DNA of 64,000 nucleotides, taken from the NCBI GenBank assembly GCA_021396245.1, contig WNYE01000091.1, forward strand, positions 1 to 64,000, in the 5' to 3' direction. Each line of letters starts with the position of its first letter. The first letter of the stretch is position 1. Source of the DNA: Sporothrix humicola (taxonomy: Eukaryota; Ascomycota; Sordariomycetes; Ophiostomatales; Ophiostomataceae). Positions 35,237-45,275 of this stretch are shown here, piece by piece. Position numbers and translations under genes: made by a program. The notes under the pieces are model-generated. The model worked only from the letters and a program-made list of their open reading frames with translations. It was not told the origin of the DNA and did no database searches.

Positions 35237-36760
35237 ATTGAGAGACGTCGAAGGTATATAGATGCAAAAAGGCTGGCTAAAACGCTGGTCTGAGCAAAGA
35301 TGGAGAAGTTGAAGTGTCCAATATGTAAAGAGGATAGGACAGATGGTGGCTGAGGAGAAAAGAAGAGAGAGAAGGGAGCAGACCAGAAGCAAAAGTGCTG
35401 GGGGGACGGCCGAACTATATACATTTTCGACACCGATTCGATCAGCAACTCGAAGGCCAGAATCAACCACTTGAGAAAAAGAGCGAGGGAACAATGGTAG
35501 AAAACAAGAAAAAGAAAAGACCCACTGGAAACCAGTGAGTTGTTGTTTTCCGTTTGCATCTTGGCGAGGCTATTCCCAAATGGGTGGTGGACAGCAAGGT
35601 GTCCTGGTGAAGAGATACTTGTCACGATGGTTGACGACCATCTCGAGGTCGGCCGTCGACGTTCGTGTCAACATAGCTCCTGTCGCCGTTTTGGTGCAGA
35701 CTTACACCAAAAAGTGGACACAGGTCTTGGGACGGGGAACACAAGTGCCGATTATCGGGTCCCACAGGGCTGGTCGGAGCGTTTGCTGCAGGTACCAGGC
35801 GCTAAAGCTTAGCGCTAAACTGTGGTAGCCCAGGTGAGACATCGCCACCTCACGAACCCACTTTCTTCTCGACCACCATTTATTGTTGTCGAGGTCACTG
35901 ACTCGGGGGTCAGTTTGAGGACGATGGAGATTGTATGGGAGATGCACAGAAAAGAGATCTGAAAAACGAAGCTGAACAACACAAACATGGGTAGACTACA
36001 TTCTCGGTTATACGCTCGGCGACTTCCAGCATCAACTCGGCATAATCGGTTTTATAATGAGAAGAACAAGACGGTAGCTGTTGACCATGGTGTCGTGTGC
36101 TGTAACAATGATTTGGTGCCTTTCTTGACAGTATGATAGGTGATTGTATGTTGACAAAATGGTGACAAGATATGAAAAGGTGGAAAGATGAGTTGGCAAC
36201 CGCTCCCTGGCGACACAGTTTGCGAAAGTATCAAAACTGTGAGTATAAAATAGCGCTGATTACCATTTGGAGAGTCTTTGGTCCTTGTGACTCCCAGTCC
36301 AAGCTTCAGCTCTCACTTCGGCTCTCACTTCGCAACCACATCCTTCACCAGACTATTAATCCTCCTTGTCTTGCTCCAACCACGAATGCATGACTGGCTA
36401 CTAGTACTTTCATTCGCCAATGATACTCCTTCCAGACTGCACAAGGACCACTCCGCATATTTATGTCTTCTCTGCTACAAATCAGCAGTGTCAGATATAA
36501 GTGCCTATAGCTCGTCTACAATTTAACAGAATCTGAAACTTTACAGGGTCACGGGCAAGGTTATTGGAACAATTATGTTTTGGTTTTTGAAAGGTTTTAT
36601 TTTTCAGGCGGCACAACTTCCATAAGGGAAGGTGCTCAACCCAACGGGAAATGCAAAAGAACTAAACGAGTGGACAGTGTGTGCAGTACAGCGAGCCAGA
36701 ATGAGGCTCAAGTTGCTAGTCCGCTCCCTCCACCACCGCGTCAGCCGGCAAAAATGCTGA
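35237..36760. other. intergenic region
   Basis: No gene recognised. A perfect 7-bp-arm palindrome GCGCTAAAGCTTAGCGC lies at 35799-35815. Otherwise short frames only. Confidence 0.45.
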
Positions 36761-36779
36761 GAATGGGCCCTGCCCATTC
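36761..36779. repeat. short hairpin, copy 1 (GGCCCT core)
   Basis: Perfect inverted repeat GAATGGGC-CCT-GCCCATTC. It shares its centre with two further hairpins at 36940-36960 and 37160-37182 but has different outer arms. Confidence 0.75.
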
Positions 36780-36939
36780 CCCGCTTGAAATCGCCATGAA
36801 GACCTAAAGTGGTGGTGAGAAAGCAAAAAACCACTGAGATATGGCAACACCGCAAATGTGGAACGAGAAGGCAACCCGGAAGCAGAAACAAGAGAATTCG
36901 TCGAGAAAATACCGGTCGTCAAGTGTCTAAGAGGAGAAA

Positions 36940-36960
36940 GGGGTAGGCCCTGCCTACCCC
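36940..36960. repeat. short hairpin, copy 2 (GGCCCT core)
   Basis: Perfect 9-bp arms GGGGTAGGC and GCCTACCCC around CCT. Flanks extend the pairing imperfectly (CTAAGAGGAG on the left, CTCCCTTAAG on the right). Confidence 0.75.
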
Positions 36961-37159
36961 AACTCCCTTAAGCAGACATTCCTATTCGAGCCCAGTCTCT
37001 CCCCGGCTTCTTCTCTCGCTTCTGCGTTCGCCACTCCACTTCTCGCTGAACCCGTCTCCTCTTTAACCGCACCAGCTATTCTCCAGCTCCCCCCGTCGCC
37101 TGCCTCTCACCCTGTCCTCTTCTGCCTCCCTAACCCAAGATCTAAATTGATCATAAAGC

Positions 37160-37182
37160 GCGGGTGGGCCCTACCCACCCGC
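37160..37182. repeat. short hairpin, copy 3 (GGCCCT core)
   Basis: Arms GCGGGTGGG and CCCACCCGC around CCCTA. Flanking AGATCT-containing sequence on both sides extends the imperfect symmetry. It lies 69-91 bp downstream of the stop codon of the Ser-rich gene. Confidence 0.75.
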
Positions 37183-37250
37183 ACATAATCGTTCAAGATC
37201 TAGAGTCGAAGAGAAAGAAGAGGACTAGCCATCCCCATCACCACAACCCT

Positions 37251-38234
37251 TTACTCCTCGTCCTCGCTCTCCTCCTCATTGTCCGACGAATAGTGGTAGA
37301 AGAAGGGGGCCTGAGGCCAAGGTGAAGCAGGGCGGCGGTAGACGCTGCGGCGGATGCCAGGAGAGCTCAGGCGGGCCGGCAGTTCGGCGAACGAGACCGT
37401 CGGCTCGGTGCTCAGGAAGGGATGAGCGTCTTCGTCGAACAAATCCGACGAAAGCGACAGATCCGACAGACTCGAAGACGAGGCCGACGAGGAAGACGAC
37501 GACGACGAGGGGATGGGACCGATGGTGGGAGACCGGAAGGGGTTCAGGAGCGGGCGAGGCGAATCCTGCGGCGAGTCGATGAAAGGGGAGGAAAGAGAAG
37601 AAGAAGGAGAAGGCGGCATGGGCGAGAGCACCTCAGCCTCCTTCTCCTCCACCTCGGCATCATCCTGGAGCGACATCAGCTTGAACTCGAAATCAAAACG
37701 CGGGACAAAGTCCGGCGAGAAGGGGAAGGTCATGGGAGGATGGGCCTCGGCCGGAGCAATCGGGGAAGCGGCAATCTGAAGAAGACTCTGGACGCGGGAA
37801 GCAGGAGGAGTGTAGACGTTGAGGTAGGCCTTGCGGCGGCGGAACGAGAGCGACTCGCGGGCGTTGGCGGGCTGGGCCAGAGGAAAGACGGGGGTGGGCT
37901 GCACCGCCGACGGAGTCGGCGAAGAAGAGATGGAAGAAGAAGAGGAGGAAGAAGAAGAGGAGGAAGAAGAAGAGGAAGAAAGGACCGAAAGGGGAGTGGC
38001 AAAGCCCAGAGGATGAGGAATCAGCGATGGGGACTCATCCGAGGAAGCAGGAAGAGACGAAAAGACAGGCGACATATCCGATGAAGAGGCGGTTGAGTCC
38101 TCCAGGCGGAGCATCAGGCCGTCGTAGAGATCATCAAATGAGCGGTCGTAGGCGGGCGGCGGCAGCAGAAAATGTGAAGGCATCTCCAGAGAAGACGCCA
38201 TGCCGCTGTCGGTGAGGTAGCCAAAGGTAGACAT
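37251..38234 (-). CDS. Ser/Pro-rich unknown protein
   Basis: Intact 327-aa frame from ATG 38234 to TAA 37251. It is Ser-rich, with a run of about twenty serines (residues ~83-103) encoded by a purine-rich trinucleotide tract on the plus strand (about 37920-37985) and a second Ser run at about 240-260. Between them is a more ordered stretch (RESLSFRRRKAYLNVYTPP, then a Phe/Pro-rich FSPDFVPRFDFEFKLM). The C-terminus is acidic (DNEEESEDEE). No signal peptide, membrane segment or catalytic motif. It looks like a disordered, possibly nuclear or phospho-regulated protein; function unknown. Its upstream region carries the TGAACA cluster. Confidence 0.6.
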   Translation of the reverse strand: MSTFGYLTDSGMASSLEMPSHFLLPPPAYDRSFDDLYDGLMLRLEDSTASSSDMSPVFSSLPASSDESPSLIPHPLGFATPLSVLSSSSSSSSSSSSSSSSISSSPTPSAVQPTPVFPLAQPANARESLSFRRRKAYLNVYTPPASRVQSLLQIAASPIAPAEAHPPMTFPFSPDFVPRFDFEFKLMSLQDDAEVEEKEAEVLSPMPPSPSSSLSSPFIDSPQDSPRPLLNPFRSPTIGPIPSSSSSSSSASSSSLSDLSLSSDLFDEDAHPFLSTEPTVSFAELPARLSSPGIRRSVYRRPASPWPQAPFFYHYSSDNEEESEDEE

Positions 38235-39628
38235 TTTGGTTGTCGTTTTGTCTGAACGTTTGATGATTCTGTGGTGGTCTGTTAGAGAGAGAGAAGAGAG
38301 ATGAAGGAATACTTACCTTATCTTGCTTCCAGCAACTGCAAAGAGCGAAAAGAGGAAGATGTAGACTCTGTTGATATTCTGTGTTGTCTTTTTCTACCAG
38401 AGAAAAGAGGAGAGAAGATGGCGAGAGTCTGTTCTGTTCGTTCTTGCTGTTGTTGCAAGAAAAGGCTGGTGAGAGTTGTTGTTGCTGATGAAGAGAAGAT
38501 TTCCCTTCGATTTCAGGAAGAAGGAAACTCCTTCTTTTATACCCAAGTCGCGCGGTCAATCTGCTCAGGGTATTGCTGCTTCGGACTGTGATGCTGTTCA
38601 TTTGAACAGATGAACAGGTAAAGTGCGATGGGAACAAAGAGATTGGACAGCGAACAGTTTCGTCGGATTGAACAAAGCATTTACCCTCTTCGTGAACAAT
38701 CGCTGCCTCTCAACCAGTGCAAAGCACAATAACTCTGTGCCTTCGATTTGGGGCTGATGAAACCTCCATTGTTCATATTCCCATGGTGGATCGCTGTTTG
38801 CTGTGTTTTGTTGATCCTGAACATGAACTGTCGTTATTTGGCACGGATTTCGCAGGACTGTACAGCTGAACAATCCCCCTTTTTCGCCCACAAAGAATTT
38901 TGTGCCTTCCGAACAAAAGCCCAACAAAGGAGGAAGCTGCAACAATGAAGTGCTCTTTCCTTGTCTTCACCAAAACAGCCGTTTGAATGATTAGTCACCA
39001 AGCTGACCGGACGGCATCTGCTCAATCCGGCGTTACGATGCCACTATACGGCGTACTTTGTCAACGCGACCGGTTTCCATGTTGACCACCATGACTTTTC
39101 TGACTTTTCGCTCAGTCCATACAACATTGTGCCCTCACTTTCACGTCAACTATGTCGTCTCTATGCCAAGCCCAGAGTGGGCACTGCCAATGTTTGGGCG
39201 CCAGTCGTCCCTTCCTCCTTTGGCCGATCATTCCTCGCTCCTTCTTTTGGCAAACAACGTTCCTTCCACAAAAGGCAGTTTTCACCATCGTGACATCAAC
39301 ATCGACCATGAAGGCGTCTTGGCGAACTCGCTAAAACATATTCACTACTGAACATGTCAAACGCGCGCGCTCTGGGATGCTCTTCGGAGCTGTTCCCAGG
39401 ACACAATGGTCCGGGTGGGCAGTCGCGTCCGATCTGAACAGGCTCTGAACATATTCGCCATATTTCCCACCCCATAAAAGCAGCCAGAGATGTCCTCCTT
39501 TTGCTTTCTAGTTTTCTTCTTTTCTTCTCCAATCCGCTCGACAACATCACTCACTCCCAATACACTGCACCAAACACCTTTTCTTTTGTTATATATCTGA
39601 CGGCATCCTTCCTTGTCAATTCCGAAGG
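38235..39628. other. divergent promoter region
   Basis: 1.4 kb between the Ser-rich gene (minus) and the glycosyltransferase (plus). It contains eleven TGAACA/TGTTCA hexamers. No gene recognised. Confidence 0.55.
38595..39451. promoter_or_regulatory. cluster of TGAACA/TGTTCA hexamers
   Basis: Exact TGAACA begins at 38603, 38611, 38669, 38693, 38818, 38867, 39349, 39435 and 39446; the reverse complement TGTTCA begins at 38595 and 38770. Eight of the eleven fall within 278 bp. The first two form a palindrome TGTTCATTTGAACA. A random hexamer would be expected less than once in this span counting both strands. The position between divergent genes suggests a transcription-factor site array; the factor is unknown. 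Confidence 0.55.
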
Positions 39629-41287
39629 ATGCCCGCCCCTTCTATCAGCAATCTTTGCCTGGATGGCGGCATGGGTCTGTGGGATTCCATGGTTGCAAAC
39701 CCTTGGATGACTACTTTCCTCTTGCTGTTTTTCTGGCGATACCTCCGCCAAGTGGTTCATCTGTGCGCTTTCTGGATGTACCGCCCGGTTAACCCCGTGG
39801 CCAACCCTCCCATGACCGGTGCCGATGTCACGGTCATCATCCCCACGGTCGACCCCCACAATACCTTCTTTCGTCGGGCTTTACTCAGTGCCATGCACAA
39901 CTTTCCCGCGCGGATCGTTATCGTGACCGCTGGCAGAATGCTCGAGCTCCAGACAATCTCGATGGTGGAAACAATTCGTCTCAATGACCCGCAGTAGGTT
40001 GCTGGCGTTGAAGTCATTGTCGTTTCCACGGACCGGGCCAACAAGCGGGCCCAGGTCGCTTTCGGTGTCCGCACTGTGGCGACGGCTATCGTGGTTCTCA
40101 TGGACGACCACGTCATGTGGCCTGACACGTTCCTGAAGTTCACCCTCCCCGCTTTCTACATGGATCCCAAAGTCGGTATCGTTGGAACCAACAAGCGAGT
40201 TATTCGTTCTAGCCATGACAACCTGAAGGCTCGGATCTTGAACATGATCCAGTGTTTGTATCTGGAGCGACACAATTTCGAGATCCGCTCGTCCAACGTG
40301 GTCGATGGCGGTGTCTTCGTGGTCTCGGGACGCACCTCGCTCGTGCGCTCCTGCATTCTGCAAGACCCGGCGTTCCTCCACCGGTATCTCAACGACTACT
40401 TCCTGTTTGGCCTTGTGGGCCCCCTGGCTGTCGACGACGACAACTTTCTAACGCGCTGGTGCATCGCACATGGCTGGCGCGTCAAGATCCAATACAGACC
40501 AGAAACCCTCATCGTCACCTCGCTCGGCAGCGTTGACAAGTTTTCTGGCGGGCTCATCCGCTGGGTTCGCACCACCTGGAGATCGAACTCGACAAGCCTA
40601 TCGAGCCTCCACGTCTGGCGCGCTCAACCCTGGAGCATTTACGCCGTCTACCTGTCGCTCTTCACCAACTTTGCACTCTTCTACGATCCGCTTCTTTGTT
40701 ACGCCTTTGTCAAGTCCGGAATGTCTGGTTACCAGATGGGCAGCTCCGTCACCCCCTCGCTTGGCTCTCGTCAACCCATCGGACATACAACTAGCGGTGC
40801 CCTCGATTTCGGCAATGTTGGTGTTGATGCTTCGCCCAACAACATCAGCCTCTTCATGGCTCTCCTGCCGCTTATCTCCTGGATATATGTTTTCAAGATG
40901 GTCAAACCATTCGCGTTCTTTTGGCGCCACCCCCGGGATCTCTCTATCCTGTGGACCTACATCCTCTTTACGTATATTCATAGTCTGATCAAGCTGCGTG
41001 CCCTGCTCACCTTCTACAATGCCCGATGGGAGGGCCGCAACCTGGAAGAAATCGACGCGAACGCCTCTGGCAATCCTTCGTCCGCGTCCGACAATACCCG
41101 CACTCCTGCATACCCTTCGAGTGCCCTTCCAGTGTGCGTCCCTGCTAATTCTCATGATCTCGAGAATGGCTCCCAATCCACAGGCTTCTCCACCGCCTAC
41201 CGTCCTCGTCAAGCTGGTCCCGTCCGCCGCCTCGTGTCGTCTCTTGCCGGCACGGCCTCGGATCTGCTTGGTGACCTCCGCCTCTAA
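39629..41287 (+). CDS. membrane type-2 glycosyltransferase (ZtGT2/hyaluronan-synthase-like) with one in-frame TAG
   Basis: One frame of 553 codons from ATG 39629 to TAA 41287, interrupted only by TAG at 39995-39997 (codon 123, RLNDPQ-stop-VAGVEVIVVSTDRANKR). An N-terminal membrane helix (about 27-50) precedes the GT-A domain with DVTVIIPTVD, MDDHVMW (Asp159-Asp160), VDDDNF (Asp269-271) and IRWVRTTWRSN (Arg311-Trp312, the RW of QxxRW). Several C-terminal membrane helices and a Ser/Pro-rich tail follow. The family makes an extracellular or wall polysaccharide and is needed for hyphal growth on surfaces in Zymoseptoria and Fusarium. The stop falls between the first beta strands and the catalytic aspartates, so truncation would abolish activity, yet the remaining 430 codons are undamaged. 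Confidence 0.8.
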
Positions 41288-42214
41288 GGCAGCTTCAGCA
41301 CATTTGTGAAGCTCCTCTTGTCAACAAAAAAGAGTGCGGATGTCGGTGGGTGATGACGCCTTTTGGGCAACTGTGGAATGTGAGAGGAGAGTTTGTGATT
41401 TTCTGGTGGGGTGTTTTGCATTTGCTGTCTTTTTTTTGCGAAGTGGTTTGGCCGTTTATGGCAGCAGTCGTTACGAGTTGCTTTTTCCCGGAGTTGTGTT
41501 TCACTTGTTTTCGTGTTTCTTTTTCGAGGGTGTTTGGAGGAGTGTTGAGGTTGTTGATCTTTTTTTTTTTTTGTGAATTTCTGCGACAAAAACCCAAAAA
41601 CATTTGAAAATCCCAAAGAAAATCTTACAAAAAAAAAGTTGAAGATACGATCCAGATAGCGGTGTTCCGGAGCGCTTCTATCTGGTGGGCTATACAAAAG
41701 CACAAAAAAATAATAAAATTTGACAAAATGGCTACTTCGGTGGCCACCAAAAAAAATTTAAAAAAAAAATTGTTCCCCGATGCACGTGATAAAAATGTTC
41801 AATAATTGGCAACTGCCTCCTGTAAATCAAGGTAAATCGAAATAAAAACGAAGAAGGAGCGATGTGCCTCTTGCAAATGCAGTTGTTGCCATAGGTCGAT
41901 CGTGCAAGAGTTGGCGATAGCTCCTTCCTGACGTTTGTTGACTTCCCCCCCTTTTTGGCAGGCGGTTACCGTAGTACATTCCCCACCTGCACAAAATGGC
42001 CTGATGTTTGTGTTCTTTCCTCGAGGAACACAAAGTGAGACACGCAGCCTTGCATGGCCGTTGAATGCCAAGACTTTGAAACTTGCCTCGAACTTGCAAC
42101 ATCTCATCACCACATCTCGAAGTTGACATTAATTAGCATCCACTACCATACCCTTCCATCATCAGTACTCATCGACAGACCGCGTCCTCCACAAGCATCA
42201 TCATCAGCATCATC
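41288..42214. other. intergenic, nothing recognised
   Basis: 3' flank of the glycosyltransferase and promoter of the peroxidase. T-rich around 41555-41575 and A-rich around 41625-41770. Confidence 0.5.
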
Positions 42215-43375
42215 ATGTTACGACAGGCACTTTTTGGGCTCGTTTTGGGTCTCTAGTTGAGATCCGTCGACGCCTACCCTGGCTTCCACGCCGTTCTTCA
42301 AGACCTCCACGGCCACATTGCACGGCAGGATGCACCCCATCAGGGCCTCTCGACCATCCTCCTCGGCGATTTGGCTACTAAGGGCGCCACGACTCCTGTC
42401 GGCCATACCATTCGCGACATTCTCCAGGGCAACTCGACGGCAACTGTCGACAGTTCTGTCACCTACAAACCTCCCCCGGGTGTTGTCAGGGTCGGTGGTG
42501 AGGGCATCAACAGCCCGGATTGTGGCACCGACGTCTGCTGCATCTGGAGCTTCATTGTGCCAGAAATGGTCAGGGCCTTCTCCGAGAACAACGGTGCCCG
42601 CTGTTCAGCCCTTGCTCGCAGCGCCATCCGCATTGGTTTTCATGATGCAGCCGTCTAGAACACGACGCTGGGGAGTGGCGGTGCCGATGGGTCCATTCTG
42701 CTGGCAGACGGCGAGCTCCAGCGCAGCGAGAATCGCGGCCTCGTCAACATTGCCAGTCTGATCCTGAGCTGGCGCGACGAGTTCAGCCAGTACACGACCG
42801 CTTTTGCCAGTCCGCCGTCTGTGGCCGACCTCATCCAGATGGCCGCCATTGTGGCCACGGTGACGTGTCCAGGCGGTCCCCGCATCCGTGCCTTTGTCGG
42901 CCGCCCTGATTTTCGCCGGGATGGGCCACAGCCGCCAGACTTTCTCATTCCGCATCCGACGTCCGACCCGCAGACAATCATCGACATGATGGCCGCCAAG
43001 ACATTTACCTCGACGGACCTCGTAGCTCTCCTCGGGGCCCACTCGGTCTCCCGCCAGTTCTTTGCCGACCCTCTGTACGCTGGTTTCCCGCAAGACACGA
43101 CTGACGGCGTGTTTGACACCAAATTTTACGCCGAGACTGACGCTCAGGACGCGCCCGTGGGTGTGTACCGCATTGCGTCGGATGTGGCGCTCGTAGCATA
43201 CTCAGAAACCCAGGCCTTGTGGAAGAACTATTCGGGCTCGGACGCGGCCACACAATCGCGCTGGACAGGGGCGTACGCAACGGCCTATGTGCGGCTGTCT
43301 CTGCTCGGTGTGGCCAATCTCAACAACCTGACTGACTGCAGCGCCGTTGTGCCGCAGGCAAAAGCTCTGCCTTGA
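42215..43375 (+). CDS. secreted heme peroxidase (fungal class II-like) with two in-frame TAGs
   Basis: Frame from ATG 42215 to TGA 43375, 387 codons, with TAG at 42254-42256 (codon 14, in the signal peptide) and at 42656-42658 (codon 148). There is no frameshift. Signal sequence MLRQALFGLVLGL-stop-LRSVDA is followed by a mature Cys-containing domain. Distal His143 sits in IRIGFHDAAV, immediately before the second TAG, then GGADGSILLADGE. Proximal His276 sits in LVALLGAHSVSRQF. In ascomycete relatives the residue after HDAx is commonly Trp, so this TAG replaces a TGG codon in the active-site helix. The enzyme would oxidise phenols or lignin-like substrates with peroxide outside the cell. No alternative ATG follows the first TAG closely, so both stops matter. 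Confidence 0.78.
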
Positions 43376-44153
43376 AGATAGCTGGAGGGTTCATATTGTA
43401 AAGGGGGACGAAAGAAGTTGTTCATAAGCTGTGCATGTTGAAAGAAGAGGACCAAAACGTGTCGATGATTGTGGGCTGATGTATTTTTATTTTGTTCACT
43501 TTGCAGCAGCTTTAGTTTTAGTGTCATCAACGCCTGGAAATTGCACCGGTCGACGCCAAATAGTAGTCAAATCAGCATCCATCCTTTGTAATGAGAGACA
43601 AGGCAAGAAGACACAGAAGGATTCTAAAAATAAATGGAAACATTTCGCATAGCAGAGACGAATCTTTTTCTTGCCCTTTTCATGAATGACGTCTATGGTC
43701 CGGGGAGAAGGAAAAGCCTCGTCTCTCTTGGCTTCCCCTCGTCTCACTCTCGAAATGGTGGCCTGACACAACGGCTGCTATTAGTAGCGTGTGGGCTGGC
43801 AAAGTGGCGTGGCATGACCCGCTGGAGCATCAGGCGAGCGTGCCGTCATTAGCGCTGGCCCCTGCACTCTCTAGGCCTCACTTTGTGTACTCACAATACT
43901 CAGCTGAACAGGCACGAGGCAAGACCTGACCGAAATCTCACACCACTTCCTGGGGAGGGTGTTGAAGCGCGATAAAAACGCGGTAGTCGTCGTCTTGGGC
44001 GAAGAGCGTGTTTATTTTGCGCGCAATAAATAGAAGACTGTTTCTTTTCTTTAGTAGCTGGCCAGCTCGATTTTGTGACATTGCATCCGACTTACACGAG
44101 AATATCTCGAAAAATACCAACAAAACAGAAGCGACACAAACACACTAGTCACC
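43376..44153. other. intergenic, nothing recognised
   Basis: Flanks of the peroxidase (3') and protoglobin (5') genes. Short frames only. Confidence 0.5.
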
Positions 44154-45063
44154 ATGACAGGGCGCAAGATCGACATGCGGCATATTGACCGCAAGGACAT
44201 TTACACAAACCTCGAGGCGCGTGTCCAGTATCTGCACAGCTTTCTCGATTTCAGCAGCAGTGAGTTGACAAACAAGTAAACAACATTTATAAAATGTAGC
44301 TTCGCTGACCTGCCTCCCAGCCGACATTGAACACCTCACGAGCGGCGCCAAGTACATCAAGGTGCTCATCCCCGCCGTCACCAACATTGTGTACCGCAAA
44401 CTGCTCCAGTACGACATCACGGCCCGCGCGTTCCAGACTCGTTCGACGTCCTTTGAGGGCCCCATGGACGAGGTCCCCGACGAGAACTCGCCGCAGATTC
44501 TGTACCGCAAGATGTTTCTGCGGGCATACCTCACCAAACTGTGCAGCGATCCGTCGCAAATGGCCTTTTGGGAGTATCTCGACAAGGTCGGCATGATGCA
44601 CGTTGGACTGGGCCGCGCTCATCCTCTGCATGTCGAATATGTCCACATTGGCATGACACTCTCTTTGATCCAGGACGTCTTGACGGAGGCCATCCTGAGC
44701 CACCCGCGGCTACCCATGTCCCGCAAGATGGGATTGGTCAAAGCCTTGGGCAAAGTCATCTGGATCCAAAACGATCTCTTCGCCAAGTGGTATGTACGCG
44801 ACGGCGAAGAGTACACGGACGGCATGGACTACAGCACACTTGTCGACAAGGAAGGGTACCTGCACGGCAAGAAGGTGCTGGTGCACGAGGGTGATGACGA
44901 CGATAAAAAGACCGAAAAGGGGAGCAATAGCAGCGGCTCTACCCACGATGGTCCGACGACGCCCACAGCAGCGCCTGGAGTGTGTCCCTTCACGGGTATT
45001 TCGAAAGACATGGCCGGTCTAACAGTGACGCCCAACTCACCGCCTGTCGCTGCCGAGAAGTAG
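44154..45063 (+). CDS. protoglobin-domain heme protein
   Basis: Exons 44154-44259 and 44321-45063 with a 61-bp intron (donor GTGAGT, branch CTGAC, acceptor CCCAG); product 282 aa. The splice gives FLDFSSTDIEHLTSGAKYIK, the usual protoglobin start. The globin fold spans about residues 20-215, with YRKLLQYDITARAF and the heme-pocket segment GMMHVGLGRAHPLHVEYVHIG, where the proximal His is expected among the clustered histidines. A low-complexity acidic/Ser linker (about 225-255) precedes a tail with CPFTGIS, a Cys-Pro pair resembling a heme-regulatory motif. Fungal protoglobins are presumed gas-binding or redox sensors in the cytosol; no partner domain is attached. TAG stop. Confidence 0.85.
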
Positions 45064-45275
45064 GGCTGTTGCCAGTGCTTTTGTCTTTGCTGCGGTCTCT
45101 CCTCTGGCATTGTTAGTTTGCTTTTGTGTTTTCTTCGCATGGGTGGCGTTTTGTCTCTAGATTGGAATCTGGTCGTTTCTGTTCCGTATCCATAACATCT
45201 CTTTTCTTATCAATGCAACCCATATTTTATTTTGTTCATCTATCGTACTCGTCAGCGGAATGCCGTACTCCACAT

